Below, piece after piece: positions 27,913 to 37,581 of a DNA stretch of 64,000 nt. Made by a program: the position numbers and the translations under genes. The stretch is from Burkholderiales bacterium JOSHI_001 (lineage in GTDB: Bacteria; Pseudomonadota; Gammaproteobacteria; Burkholderiales; Burkholderiaceae_C). The stretch is from positions 1 through 64,000 of the forward strand of contig CM001438.1 of the NCBI GenBank assembly GCA_000244995.1, given 5' to 3'. A model generated the notes under the pieces. That model saw nothing but the letters and a program-made list of their open reading frames with translations, was not told the DNA's origin and did no database searches. The first letter of the stretch is position 1; each line of letters starts with the position of its first letter.

Positions 27913-30186
27913 ATGTCCCGACCCCTGAAGTTCAAGGGCGCACTGTGCGCCACCGCCCTGGCGGTCATGAGCCTGGCCGCGCACGCCGACCTGGCCCGTG
28001 TGGGCCCGACCAACAACCCCTCGCCCCCGGGCCATGGCTTCCCGCTGTGGTACCAGGACCTGCGCGGTGCGGTGCTGGACCTGTGCCTGCCCGACGCCAC
28101 CGACCCCGGCCAGGCCCAGATGACCGCCTGCCTGCAGACCGCTTCGCAGCCCTACACCTTCCCGTCGCTGTTTCCGGAGGAAGCCTTCTACTTCCGCGGC
28201 ACCTCGGCCCTGACCCTGCCGGGCGGCCAGAAGGTGGTTTACGTGTCGGCCCTGGAAGCTGCCTTTGCCAGCGGCGCCGCCACCGCGGGCCAGCAGATCA
28301 CCTTCACCCGCCTGCGCGTCACTGCCGGCCTGCCCGAAGTGGGCAACTACCTGTTCTACCACCCCTACGGCGTGCACCCTGAGACCGTGGACGCGGTCAC
28401 CGGCGCGCGCGACGTGGTGTGGAGCGACGACGTGGGCGTGAGCCCCGGCGCCTTCACCGGCGCCATGGTCAGCGACTTCGGTCCCTTCCTGGAGCGCGCC
28501 GACGCCACCGGCGTGGCCACCGGCCCGCTGACCATCAACGGTGCGCAGTTCCTGTCCGACGCTGCCCCGACCTTCGTGACCGGCAGCCCCTTCGGCACCA
28601 ACTACTTCATGGTCTGCGGCCGCCGCGCCGACGGCACCGAAATCCCGCTGGGCACCTCGCTCAGCCCGGACGGCAACGCCAGTTGCGCCAGCACCAACCA
28701 GTTCACCCTGACCGGCCGCCTGCGCAACCTGGTAGCCAACCCGGTGGGCAGCCCGCTGGCCATCCAGTCGGCCACCTACAGCCGCGACGCCGCCGGCACC
28801 CACGTGAACGTGGGCGCCCAGGTGGCCCGCGTGCTGGCCACGCAGCCCTTGCCGCTGCTGACCGCCGCGTCCAACCAGACGCCGCCGGTGCGCATGCAGG
28901 GCCCCGACGCCCTGGCGCGCTACTTCGCCCAAGGCTTCACCGACCCCAGCGGCACGCTGCCGGGCCAGATCTCGGTGACCAACAGCGCCGACAACCCGCC
29001 CACCACCGTGCAGGCCGCCACCAGCGACGTGGTCACCATCGTCAGCGCGTCCTACAACGCCACCACCCAGACCTTGAGCGCGGTGGCCACCTCCAGCGAC
29101 AAGGGCTTCGGCACCCAGCTGCCGCCCACCATGGCCTTCGACGGCTTCGTCACCACCGCCGTGCGCGGCGGCGTGGCGGGCGACCCGGCGGCCATGACCC
29201 TGACGGCCACCGGCGTGACCGTGCCGCCGACCCTGGTCGTGGTGCACTCCACCGCCGGCGGCGCCGGCCGCGTGGACATCACCACCGACCCCAACCTGGC
29301 CAACCCGCCCGGCTCGCCCTTCACCCGCGACGACGTGGCCACGGTGGCCGCCAGCGCGCCGGCGATCGACATCCCGGTGCTGGCCAACGACCTGGCCAAC
29401 GTGGCGGCGCCCATCAACCCGGCGTCGGTCACCCTCGTCGGTGGCGGTGTGGTTCCGGCGGCGCTGGGCACGGCCGCGGTCAACCCCGACGGCACCATCC
29501 GCTTCACCCCGGGTGCGTCGGTGGGCACGGGCACCATCAAGTACGTGGTGTCCTCGGCCGCGGTGGCCGGTGCGTCCAACGTGGGCACGGTGAACCTCAC
29601 GGTCACCGAGCCTGTCGGCGGCTTCTTGCCGCTGGGCGCCACCGACACCGCGTCGGTGCTGACCGGTGGCACGGTGAACATCAACGTCACCGCCAACGAC
29701 AGCGGCAACGGTGGCACCCTGGTGGCCACCAGCACGCAGATCGTGGCCGGCTCGGTCACCGGTGGCACCGCCACCGTGCAGGCCAACGGCACGGTGAACT
29801 ACGTGGCCGGCGCCACCCCGGGCGCCTTCGGCTTCAACTACACCGTGGCCAACACCAACGGCAACCGCTCGGCGCCGATCCGCGTGAACGTCACCGTGGC
29901 CAACGAGCCCGTGGGCGTCACCGCCGGCAGCGTGCAGTGCACCCGCACCGGCACCCGTTGGCGCGCTTCGGGTACCGGCATGGTGCCCAACACCCTGGTG
30001 ACGATGTACACCACCGCGGTGGCCCCGGCCGCCCCGACGGCGGCGCAGACCGCCGGCACGGCCACCTCCCTGGCCGACGGCACCTGGGCCATCGACCGCT
30101 CGGGCGGCCCGACCTGCACGGCCACGGCCAGCCTGCGCACGCAGAGCGGCACGGTGCGCAACAACCTGGCGGTTCGCATCCGCTGA
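27913..30186 (+). CDS. Large exported protein with Ig/cadherin-like repeats
   Basis: This is a 757-residue secreted protein. The start at 27913 follows GGAGGA and opens a signal peptide (MSRPLKFKGALCATALAVMSLAAHA). The N-terminal 300 residues have no recognised family (PSPPGHGFPLWYQDLRGAVLDLC...). The second half contains two tandem Ig/cadherin-type modules with the DDVATV...IPVLANDLAN and TDTASVLTGGTVNINVTANDSG patterns. A C-terminal domain with a Cys pair follows. These modules are common in cell-surface and matrix proteins. Its position right after the secretion operon makes it a plausible cargo. No PEP-CTERM or LPXTG tail is present. Confidence 0.8.
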   Translation: MSRPLKFKGALCATALAVMSLAAHADLARVGPTNNPSPPGHGFPLWYQDLRGAVLDLCLPDATDPGQAQMTACLQTASQPYTFPSLFPEEAFYFRGTSALTLPGGQKVVYVSALEAAFASGAATAGQQITFTRLRVTAGLPEVGNYLFYHPYGVHPETVDAVTGARDVVWSDDVGVSPGAFTGAMVSDFGPFLERADATGVATGPLTINGAQFLSDAAPTFVTGSPFGTNYFMVCGRRADGTEIPLGTSLSPDGNASCASTNQFTLTGRLRNLVANPVGSPLAIQSATYSRDAAGTHVNVGAQVARVLATQPLPLLTAASNQTPPVRMQGPDALARYFAQGFTDPSGTLPGQISVTNSADNPPTTVQAATSDVVTIVSASYNATTQTLSAVATSSDKGFGTQLPPTMAFDGFVTTAVRGGVAGDPAAMTLTATGVTVPPTLVVVHSTAGGAGRVDITTDPNLANPPGSPFTRDDVATVAASAPAIDIPVLANDLANVAAPINPASVTLVGGGVVPAALGTAAVNPDGTIRFTPGASVGTGTIKYVVSSAAVAGASNVGTVNLTVTEPVGGFLPLGATDTASVLTGGTVNINVTANDSGNGGTLVATSTQIVAGSVTGGTATVQANGTVNYVAGATPGAFGFNYTVANTNGNRSAPIRVNVTVANEPVGVTAGSVQCTRTGTRWRASGTGMVPNTLVTMYTTAVAPAAPTAAQTAGTATSLADGTWAIDRSGGPTCTATASLRTQSGTVRNNLAVRIR

Positions 30187-30233
30187 TGGTGGAAACGGTC
30201 CGGCGGCCTGGCGCCCCGGACCGCTGCAAGTCC

Positions 30234-30265
30234 AAGGCCCCTGGCTTCGCCCAGGGGCCTTTTTC
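30234..30265 (+). terminator. Rho-independent terminator after the Ig-like protein gene
   Basis: AAGGCCCCTGG and CCAGGGGCCTT form an 11-bp perfect stem around CTTCGC, directly followed by a T-rich run. It lies about 48 bp after the stop codon. The 259-bp stretch from here to 30524 holds no gene and presumably carries the protease promoter. Confidence 0.9.
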
Positions 30266-30524
30266 TTGGGCTTCGCACAGCGCGCCCCCTTGTTCGCGCG
30301 GCCCGCGCTTGCAGGTGTGATTCCGTCACCCGACTCCCTGGACGCGGGGAGGGCAATCACAGGGCGCCCGCCTAGCATTTGTGCACCGGAAAAGCAGGCC
30401 TTCACGGCTGCCCTTTTCCACGTCGTTCGGGAACCGCACCGGCGACCGGTGGTGCCTGTGCACTGCCGGTCGCACGGTCTGGGCACAAGCGCCGCGACAG
30501 CGGCCACACAACAAGGGATTTGCC

Positions 30525-33500
30525 GTGAAGAAGCTGATGCGCGCCCGCGTGGGCGGCCTGATGGTGGCGCTGGCCCTGCTGCCCGCCACCCCCCTGCTGC
30601 AGGCCGGCATGCTGGGGGACAAGTCGAATTGGGACCAGGTGTTCGCCCGCCGTGACCGCGAGAGCCGCGAAGCCGAGATCCTGGTGCGTTTCAAGGACGG
30701 CGTGAGCGCCGCCACCAAGGACGCCAAGCACAGCGCCGAAGGCAACCGCAAGCTGCGCGAATTCCGCCGCAGCGGCCTGCACCATGTGCGCATCTCGCCG
30801 GCCCAGCCGGTGCAGGAGGCCTTGGAGCGCTACGCCGCGGACCCCAACGTGCAGTCGGCGGAAGCCAACTTCGTGCTGCGCGCGCAACTGCTGCCCAACG
30901 ACGGCGGCATGCCCTTCCAGTGGAGCCTGCTGAACACCGGCCAGAACCTGGGCACGCCCGGCGCCGACATCAAGGCACCGCAGGCCTGGGACCGCGGCAC
31001 CGGCAGCGCCGAGGTGGTGGTGATGGTGCTGGACAGCGGCATCGACTACACCCACCCGGACCTGGCCGCCAACATGTGGGTGAACCCGCTGGAGATTCCG
31101 GGCAACGGCATCGACGACGACGGCAACGGCTACGTGGACGACGTGCACGGCATCGACGTGGTCAATGGCGATGGCGACCCGATGGACGACAACGGCCATG
31201 GCACGCACGTGGCCGGCATCATCGGCGCGGTGGGCAACAACACCCTGGGCATCACCGGGGTGGCCTGGAACGTCAAGCTCATCGCCTGCAAGGTGCTGGA
31301 CGCCAATGGCGAAGGCACCGTGGACAAGGCCGTGGAGTGCCTGGAATACGCCCGCGCGCTGAAGGCGCGCGGCGTGAACATCGTGGCCACCAACAACAGC
31401 TACGGCGAAGTGGGCCCCACGCCGGTGGCCCTGGGCGAGGCCATTGCCGCGCAACCCGACATCCTGTTCGTGGCCGCGGGGGGCAACTTCGGCGCCAACA
31501 ACGACGTCACCGACTACTTCCCCGGCAACTTCGCGCTGCCCAACGTGCTGTCGGTGGCCGCCACCGACAACCGCGACGGCCTGGTCTCGTTCTCCGGCTA
31601 TGGCCGCCGCACCGTGCACCTGGGTGCGCCGGGCGTGGACATCCTCAGCACCGCCCCGGGTGAAGCCATCCTGCCGGGCACCGGCACGTCCCAGTCGGCC
31701 CCCCACGTCACCGGCGTGGCGGCGCTGCTGAAGGCGCAGAACCCGCAGTTGGACCTGCGCGCCATCCGCAACCTCATCCTCACCGGCGGCGACCCGGTGC
31801 CGTCGCTGCAGGGGCGCACCGTGAGCGGCCGGCGCCTGAACGCGGCCAACGCCTCGGCCTGCTCGCAGCGGCCCTTGTTCTCGGCGCTGAAGCTGCCGGT
31901 GGCCTTCACCGTGGGCTCGGCCAGCACGGTGTCGGTGCTGAGCCTGGATTGCGGCAACGCCGTGGGGCCGGTCACCGGCACCGCGTCGTCCGGCGAATTG
32001 TTCAGCCTGCGCGACGACGGCGTGGCCCCCGACCAGGTGGCGGGTGACGGCGAGTTCACCGCCGCCTGGACGCCGACCCAGCCCTTTGGCCACATCGACT
32101 TCGCCTCCACCGCCGGCAGCGAACGCGTGAGCACCGTGGACCTGACGGTGGCCGGCGTGGCCGGCCCGTCAGCCGCCGCGCTGGGCACGACCATCACCGT
32201 GAACGTGACGGTGGGCAACACCAGCGGCAGCGCCACGCCAGCGTCGGTGCTGAACCTGCTGGTGTCGCGCGACGGCATCGTGAGCCCGGACGACGTGGTG
32301 CTGGCCAATGCGCCGGTGCCCAGCATCGGGCCGGCCAGCCAGGTGGTGGTGCCGGTGACGGTGACCCTGCCGTCTTCGCTGGGCGAAGGCATCTTCTTCC
32401 TGGCCGCCGTGGTGGACCCGGCCAACCAGGTGAGCGAGAGCAATGAAAGCAACAACGCCGCGTCGGGCAATGTGATGGTGGTGAACCGCGCCGCGGTGGA
32501 CCTGCTGCCCGGCGCCGTCAGCGGGCCGGCCACCGGCACCGTGGGCACGGCCATCACCGTGTCGGCCACGGTGCAGAACCAGGGCAGTGCCGCGTCGGTG
32601 CCCACCACGCTGAGCTTCTACCTGTCCAGCGACGCCACCATCACCACCGGCGACCTGCTGCTGGGCACTGCCAGCATCAACGCCTTGGCCGCTGGCGGTT
32701 CGCAGGCGGCCAGCGGCGCGGTGACCTTGCCGGCGGGCCTGGCCGCGGGCAGCTACACCATCGGCGCCATCGCCGATTCGGCCGGCGTGCAGGTGGAAAG
32801 CGACGAAGTCAACAACGCCCGTGCCGGCAACACCATCACAGTGGCCGCGTCCAAGGTGGACCTGGTGTTCACCGCGGTGGGCAACCCCCCGGCGGCCAAG
32901 AACGGCGCGGCCATCAGCCTGACGGCGACGCTGAAGAACCAGGGCACGGCCGCCGCGCCGGCGTCCACGGTGCGCTGGTACCTGTCCAGCGACGCCACCA
33001 TCACCACCGCCGACCGGGTGCTGGCCAGCCTGAACACCACCGCGCTGGCCGCCGCCGCCAGCCGCAACCTCACGGTGTCGGCGGGCATCCCGCTGGACGT
33101 GCCCGCGGGCACCTACTACATCGGCGCCATCGCCGACCCGGACAACCTGGTGGGCGAAAGCAATGACGCCAACAACGTGCGCGCCAGCACCACCAAGGTG
33201 GTGGTCAGCTACTCCGTGGACCTGGTCATGACCGCGGTGGCCGGGCCGGCCAGCGCCGTGACGGGCCAGAACGTCAGCTTCACCGGCACGCTGAAGAACC
33301 AGGGCGTGGCCGCCGCGGGCGAGGTGGTGGTGGGCTTCTACCTGTCCGCCGGCAGCGGCATCAGCCCCTCGGACCGCTTGATCGCCAGCACCAAGGTGGC
33401 CTCGCTGGCCGGGGGCGCGTCGGTGGCGGTGTCGGCCACGGCCGCGCTGCGCACCGACCTGCCCGCGGGCAGCTACTACATCGGCGCCATCGCCGACCCC

Positions 33501-33965
33501 GCCAACCTGGTGGCCGAGTCCAACAACGCCAACAACGCCCGGGTGGCCACCGGCCTGATCAGCACCGGCTTCGGCCCGGACCTGGTCGTCAGCGCGGTGT
33601 CGGCCCCGGCCACCGTGACCCGTGGCAGCGCCTTCGCCGTGAATGCCACGGTGCTGAACCAGGGCACGGGCGCCATCGGCGCGGCCAGCGACCAGGCGGT
33701 CATCACCAAGGGATCGACCATCCGCGTGGGCGTCTACCTGTCACGCAACGCCACCATCACCACGGCCGACGACCTGATCGGCACCGCCACCTTCTCGGCC
33801 CTGGGTGCCGGCGCGTCGCTGCCGCTGACGCTGAACATCACCCTGCCGGCCAACCTGGCGGCGGGCAGCTACTACATCGGCGCCATCGCCGACCGCACGC
33901 GCGACCTGCGCGAGGCGGTGGAGGTGAACAACGCGCTGGCGGGCAACCTCATCACCGTTCGATAG
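30525..33965 (+). CDS. Subtilisin-family (S8) serine protease with five CARDB repeats
   Basis: This is a 1146-residue exported protease. The GTG at 30525 follows AGGGA and opens a signal peptide ending near LLQA; longer upstream frames lack a signal. After a propeptide-like region (EILVRFKDGVSAATK; SAEANFVLRAQ) the catalytic triad is intact: Asp170 (VLDSGIDYTHPDL), His225 (NGHGTHVAG) and Ser389 (GTSQSAPH). From about residue 535 there are five consecutive CARDB adhesion-type modules of roughly 115-125 residues (about 32125-33963). Each has a YLS-type strand and an AIADxxxxxxEsNExNN ending. It is probably secreted or surface-bound and is a likely partner of the upstream secretion operon. Confidence 0.93.
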   Translation: MKKLMRARVGGLMVALALLPATPLLQAGMLGDKSNWDQVFARRDRESREAEILVRFKDGVSAATKDAKHSAEGNRKLREFRRSGLHHVRISPAQPVQEALERYAADPNVQSAEANFVLRAQLLPNDGGMPFQWSLLNTGQNLGTPGADIKAPQAWDRGTGSAEVVVMVLDSGIDYTHPDLAANMWVNPLEIPGNGIDDDGNGYVDDVHGIDVVNGDGDPMDDNGHGTHVAGIIGAVGNNTLGITGVAWNVKLIACKVLDANGEGTVDKAVECLEYARALKARGVNIVATNNSYGEVGPTPVALGEAIAAQPDILFVAAGGNFGANNDVTDYFPGNFALPNVLSVAATDNRDGLVSFSGYGRRTVHLGAPGVDILSTAPGEAILPGTGTSQSAPHVTGVAALLKAQNPQLDLRAIRNLILTGGDPVPSLQGRTVSGRRLNAANASACSQRPLFSALKLPVAFTVGSASTVSVLSLDCGNAVGPVTGTASSGELFSLRDDGVAPDQVAGDGEFTAAWTPTQPFGHIDFASTAGSERVSTVDLTVAGVAGPSAAALGTTITVNVTVGNTSGSATPASVLNLLVSRDGIVSPDDVVLANAPVPSIGPASQVVVPVTVTLPSSLGEGIFFLAAVVDPANQVSESNESNNAASGNVMVVNRAAVDLLPGAVSGPATGTVGTAITVSATVQNQGSAASVPTTLSFYLSSDATITTGDLLLGTASINALAAGGSQAASGAVTLPAGLAAGSYTIGAIADSAGVQVESDEVNNARAGNTITVAASKVDLVFTAVGNPPAAKNGAAISLTATLKNQGTAAAPASTVRWYLSSDATITTADRVLASLNTTALAAAASRNLTVSAGIPLDVPAGTYYIGAIADPDNLVGESNDANNVRASTTKVVVSYSVDLVMTAVAGPASAVTGQNVSFTGTLKNQGVAAAGEVVVGFYLSAGSGISPSDRLIASTKVASLAGGASVAVSATAALRTDLPAGSYYIGAIADPANLVAESNNANNARVATGLISTGFGPDLVVSAVSAPATVTRGSAFAVNATVLNQGTGAIGAASDQAVITKGSTIRVGVYLSRNATITTADDLIGTATFSALGAGASLPLTLNITLPANLAAGSYYIGAIADRTRDLREAVEVNNALAGNLITVR

Positions 33966-34049
33966 TCCCCGGATTGGGGAGGGGCGGCGCCGCAAGGCGC
34001 CCTACAGTCGGGGCGGCACCAGGTGGTGTCGCCCCGATGTGTTTCTGGG

Positions 34050-34901
34050 ATGCCCGTTTCCAGCCTCTGGCTTGCCTGCGGCGGCCGCCTGCTCGGCGGG
34101 GCGCTGTTGCTGCTGGTCAGCGCCTGCAGCGTGCTGCCGCCTGTGCCGCCAGTCCCGCGCGTGGCGCCCACCACGGTGGGGCCCGAACGCGTGGCACGGT
34201 TGATGGACGTGGCGCTGGCGCATTGGCAGCGCTGGGGCGCGCGCGAAGCGCAGCTGCTGGACGGTCAGCCGCTGTGCCTGCTGCAGCCCGATGGCCTCTG
34301 CGACACCGTGGACGACGGCTGCGGCGACGAACGCAGCGCGGGCCTGTGCCCGCTGGTGGACGCCTACTGGCAGGCCGTGCCGCCCCACACCCCCCGGCAT
34401 GATTGCGAGCGCACCGATGTCTGCGTCACGCGCTGGCCGGTGGACGAGACCGAGCCCGCGCCGTGGACGCCGGCCTGGAGCGCCGCTTTCGTGAGCGCGG
34501 TGCTGCGCGAGGCGGGTTTCAGCGAAACCGAGTTCCACGCCAGCGACGGCCATGCGCGTTACGTGGTGGCGGCGCGCGACGGCTGGGCATCGGCCTTCGA
34601 CGTGGTGGCCACGCCGGCCGTGGCTGTTCCGGGCGACCTGGTGTGCGCGGTGCGGGGCCGCATCGACCTGGGCAGCGAGCCGGTGCCGGCCCTGGACGGC
34701 GGCCACCCGGCCACGCCCATGCACTGCGACATCGTCGTGGCGGTGGACGTGGCCGCGCGCCGACTGCAGGCCGTGGGCGGCAATGTGCAGCAGACGGTGG
34801 CGCGCACCACGCTGGAACTGGACGCGGCGGGCCGGGTGTCCGCCGCACTGAACCCTTTCGGCCGCTGGGTCTTGGTGATGCGGCTGCGCCGCGCGCCTTG
34901 A
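34050..34901 (+). CDS. DUF2272 lipoprotein
   Basis: This 283-residue protein has a lipoprotein signal (LLLLVSAC); the ATG at 34050 is chosen because it opens that signal. The body matches DUF2272: WSAAFVSAVLREAGF, a central HCDIVVAV and GGNVQQTVARTTLELDAAGR. The fold is thought to be papain/NlpC-like, although the catalytic residues are not clear to me by eye. Six Cys in residues about 75-135 could form disulfides in the periplasm. Function unknown. A small membrane protein gene follows in the same direction. Confidence 0.8.
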   Translation: MPVSSLWLACGGRLLGGALLLLVSACSVLPPVPPVPRVAPTTVGPERVARLMDVALAHWQRWGAREAQLLDGQPLCLLQPDGLCDTVDDGCGDERSAGLCPLVDAYWQAVPPHTPRHDCERTDVCVTRWPVDETEPAPWTPAWSAAFVSAVLREAGFSETEFHASDGHARYVVAARDGWASAFDVVATPAVAVPGDLVCAVRGRIDLGSEPVPALDGGHPATPMHCDIVVAVDVAARRLQAVGGNVQQTVARTTLELDAAGRVSAALNPFGRWVLVMRLRRAP

Positions 34902-34949
34902 ACCTTCCGCGCCAGCCGCCATCTCACCCCCAACCGCGAAGGCCTGGTG

Positions 34950-35381
34950 ATGAAGATCCTGATCTGGACTGTATTCGGCCTGCTGGCCGGGGTGTGGACC
35001 CTGATGTCCTGGCTGCTGGCCCGCCTGGCCGGCTGGCTGGCGCAGTGGATGGCCGGCGGCGCTGCGGCCCCGCCGCCGTCGGCCTTGACCGAAGTGCGGT
35101 TGCCCGCCTGGCTGCTGGACTGGGTGGACGTGGGCACGCTGCAGGCCCTGCAGCAGGCCGTGCTGGCGCTGCTGGAGGCGCTGCGTGGCGCCGGCCCGTG
35201 GCTGGGCGACGCCTTGCATTGGCTGCAGCCCGCGGTGTGGGGCCTGTGGGCCCTGGGGCTGCTTGTCTTGCTGGCGGCGGCCGGCGGGCTGCACCTGCTG
35301 CTGCGGGTGGCCACGCCGGCACCGCCTGGGGCAAGGGCGCCGGCGGGGTCGCCGGTGGCGTCACCTCCCGGCGCCGCTTGA
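34950..35381 (+). CDS. Small membrane protein of unknown function
   Basis: This 143-residue protein has an N-terminal membrane helix (ILIWTVFGLLAGVWTLMSWLLARLAGWLAQWM) and a second near residues 100-120 (LWALGLLVLLAAAGGLHLLL), separated by an amphipathic region and ending in a Pro/Ala tail. GAAGG precedes the ATG by about 8 bp; a GTG three bases earlier is an alternative. No family recognised. It lies 48 bp after the DUF2272 gene and may share its transcript. Confidence 0.65.
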   Translation: MKILIWTVFGLLAGVWTLMSWLLARLAGWLAQWMAGGAAAPPPSALTEVRLPAWLLDWVDVGTLQALQQAVLALLEALRGAGPWLGDALHWLQPAVWGLWALGLLVLLAAAGGLHLLLRVATPAPPGARAPAGSPVASPPGAA

Positions 35382-35385
35382 CGGC

Positions 35386-35832
35386 TTACTGGTAGTAGCC
35401 GACGGCGCAGACCTGGTCGCCCACCTTGGTGACCAGGCTGACCTTCTTCACCGGGTCGGTGGAACCCGGGCGCGGCCACATGTAGGCCACTTCGGACACG
35501 CTGCCTTCCTTGGCCTGGTCATAGAACTTGCTGCCCAGGGGCTGGTCGGCCTTGTCCTTCAGGTCCTTCATGCTCTTGCCGGTGAGGCTGGGGTGGGCGG
35601 TGAAGTTGCCGTCCGGGCCGCCGCAGAAGGGGTACAGGTCGCGGTCCTTGAAGCCGCCTTCGCCCTTGGCGAACTGGGCCAGGGCGCCGGCCTTGTTGGC
35701 CTTCACGGCGGCGACCGCCTTGTCCAGCATGGCACGGGCTTCGGCGGCGCTGCCGAAATCGGCGGCGGTCGCCAGCGGGGCGGCGGCGGCCAGGACCAGG
35801 GCGCACGCAGCGCTAACAAGTGACTTGAGCAT
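35386..35832 (-). CDS. Periplasmic single-Cache-type sensor domain protein
   Basis: This 148-residue protein consists of a signal peptide (MLKSLVSAACALVLAAAAPLATAA) and one soluble domain. The segments AMLDKAVAAVKANKAGALAQF, DRDLYPFCGGPDGNFTAHPSLTGKSMKDLKD and VAYMWPRPGSTDPVKKVSLV are typical of stand-alone Cache domains that bind small ligands in the periplasm. AGGAGA precedes the ATG. It has no attached kinase or chemotaxis output domain, so any signalling partner must be separate. It ends 5 bp from the convergent membrane protein gene. Confidence 0.8.
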   Translation of the reverse strand: MLKSLVSAACALVLAAAAPLATAADFGSAAEARAMLDKAVAAVKANKAGALAQFAKGEGGFKDRDLYPFCGGPDGNFTAHPSLTGKSMKDLKDKADQPLGSKFYDQAKEGSVSEVAYMWPRPGSTDPVKKVSLVTKVGDQVCAVGYYQ

Positions 35833-36003
35833 GACTAATCTCCTCAGGAATGGAACACACAGGCGGTAGAACGGTGCGGCCCGCCGCGGTTGCGCAGCCG
35901 GGCCATCAGCGCCGGCGCGCAGCCTAAGCGCCCAACCCTTCAAGCACGCTTACAGCGCGGGGTCAGGTTTGCAACAGGGCGCTTCTTGGCGCTTCGTGGC
36001 GCC

Positions 36004-37581
36004 TCAACGGGCGGCCGCCGCGCTGGCGTCGTCCAGCGCCTGCACCGCGCTGCGGCGTGCCAGCAAGAGCAACAGCCCCGGCAGGGCCACCGCGGTGGAC
36101 AAGAGGAAGAACACCGGCCAGCCGATGCTCTGCGCCAGCACCCCGGCCATGGGCCCCACCCACACCCGGCCCACCGCGGCAAAGGCCGACAGCAGCGCGT
36201 ACTGCGTGGCGGAAAAGCGCTGCTGGCACAGCGCCATCATCAGCGCCACATGCGCGGCCGTTCCCATGCCGCCGGACAGGTTCTCGAAGGCCACCACCGC
36301 CAGCAGCGCGCCGTCCACCGGCGTGGGCGCCGCAATCTTGATGAAGCCCCAGTCGAAGGCCGGCAGCAGCAGCGCGCCCAAGCTACCCTTGCCGCCCGCG
36401 GCCAGCCACCAGAAGCCCAGGTTGCTGGCCATCTGCAGCAGGCCGAAGACCATCAGCGAGCGCCACAGGCCCAGGCGCAGCATCAGCACGCCGCCGCCCA
36501 GCGCGCCGGCGATGGTCAGCCACAGCCCGATCACCTTGTTCACCACGCCCACCTCGGCGGCGGCGTAATGCACGCCGGTCAGCAGGAAGGGCGTCATCAG
36601 CGCCCCGGCGAAGGCGTCGCCCAGCTTGTACAGCACCACCAGCAGCAGCATGGCGGCGGCGCCGCGCTGGCTGAAGAAGCCTTCCAGCCCGTTCACCAGC
36701 GTGGCAAAGCGCGCCCGGCGCGCGGCCCAGGTGGCCAGTGGCAAGGTCAGCGCCAGCCCCACCAGCAGCGCGGCCAGGTCGGCCCAGCGCGCGCGCAGGG
36801 CCGGGGCCAGGCTGGTGTAGCCCCAGGCGCTTTCAAACAGCGCTTCGGCCGCCGGGGCCAGCACGCGCTGGGTGAACAGCACACCCAGCGCCACCGCGGC
36901 CAGCACGGCGGCAAAGCCCAGCAGTTCCTGGCGCGCGCTGCCGGGCGCGGGGGCGGCTGCGCCGGAAGGGGGCGCCGGGCGCGCCGGCAGGCTGGGCAGC
37001 AACAGCGCCGACAGCACGGCGGTGCCGGCCATCAGCAGCGCCATCAGGCGGTAGACATCGCCCCAGCTCCAGCCGCTGCCCTGCACCGCGTCGGTCCAGA
37101 TCAGGGTGACGCCGCCGGACAGGATCATCGCGAAGCGGTAGCCCATCACCGCCAGCGACGCGCCCAGGCCGCGCTCGGCGGGCGGCAGGATGTCGGTGCG
37201 CCAGGCGTCCACCACCACGTCCTGCGACGCCGACAGGAAGGCCACGCACAGCGCCAGCAGCGCCACCGCGCGCAGGCTTTCACGCGGCGACAGCGCGGCC
37301 AGCGCCCACAGCGCCAGGGCCAGGGCCAGCTGCGTGGCCACCAGCCAGGCGCGGCGGCGCCAGCGGCCGGGGGCGTCGAAGCGGTCCATCAGCGGCGCCC
37401 AGACGAACTTGAAGGTGTAGGGCAGGCCCACCAGGGTGAGGAAGCCGATGTCGGCCAGCGCCAGGCCGTCCATGGTGAGCCAGGCCTGCAGGGCCTGGCC
37501 GGTCAATGCCAGCGGCAGGCCGGACGCGAAGCCCAGCAGCATCACCGCCAGCAACCGATGTGTGCGGGCGAAGGAGTTCAA
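36004..37581 (-). CDS. ampG: AmpG-family MFS permease
   Basis: This is a 525-residue major-facilitator membrane protein with about 12-14 hydrophobic helices. The N-terminus (LLGFASGLPLALTGQALQAWL followed by LPYTFKFVWAPLMDRF) is diagnostic of AmpG, which imports GlcNAc-anhydroMurNAc muropeptides for cell-wall recycling and beta-lactamase signalling. A cytoplasmic loop near residue 215 (ARPAPPSGAAAPAPGSARQ) separates the two halves. It shares 4 bp with the GNAT gene upstream of it, so the two are co-transcribed. Confidence 0.88.
   Translation of the reverse strand: MNSFARTHRLLAVMLLGFASGLPLALTGQALQAWLTMDGLALADIGFLTLVGLPYTFKFVWAPLMDRFDAPGRWRRRAWLVATQLALALALWALAALSPRESLRAVALLALCVAFLSASQDVVVDAWRTDILPPAERGLGASLAVMGYRFAMILSGGVTLIWTDAVQGSGWSWGDVYRLMALLMAGTAVLSALLLPSLPARPAPPSGAAAPAPGSARQELLGFAAVLAAVALGVLFTQRVLAPAAEALFESAWGYTSLAPALRARWADLAALLVGLALTLPLATWAARRARFATLVNGLEGFFSQRGAAAMLLLVVLYKLGDAFAGALMTPFLLTGVHYAAAEVGVVNKVIGLWLTIAGALGGGVLMLRLGLWRSLMVFGLLQMASNLGFWWLAAGGKGSLGALLLPAFDWGFIKIAAPTPVDGALLAVVAFENLSGGMGTAAHVALMMALCQQRFSATQYALLSAFAAVGRVWVGPMAGVLAQSIGWPVFFLLSTAVALPGLLLLLARRSAVQALDDASAAAAR

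Noticed and set aside
33986-34001. Terminator after the subtilase gene (GGCGCC-GCAA-GGCGCC)
   Set aside because: Only a 6-bp stem with no T-run. It may be incidental in such GC-rich sequence.
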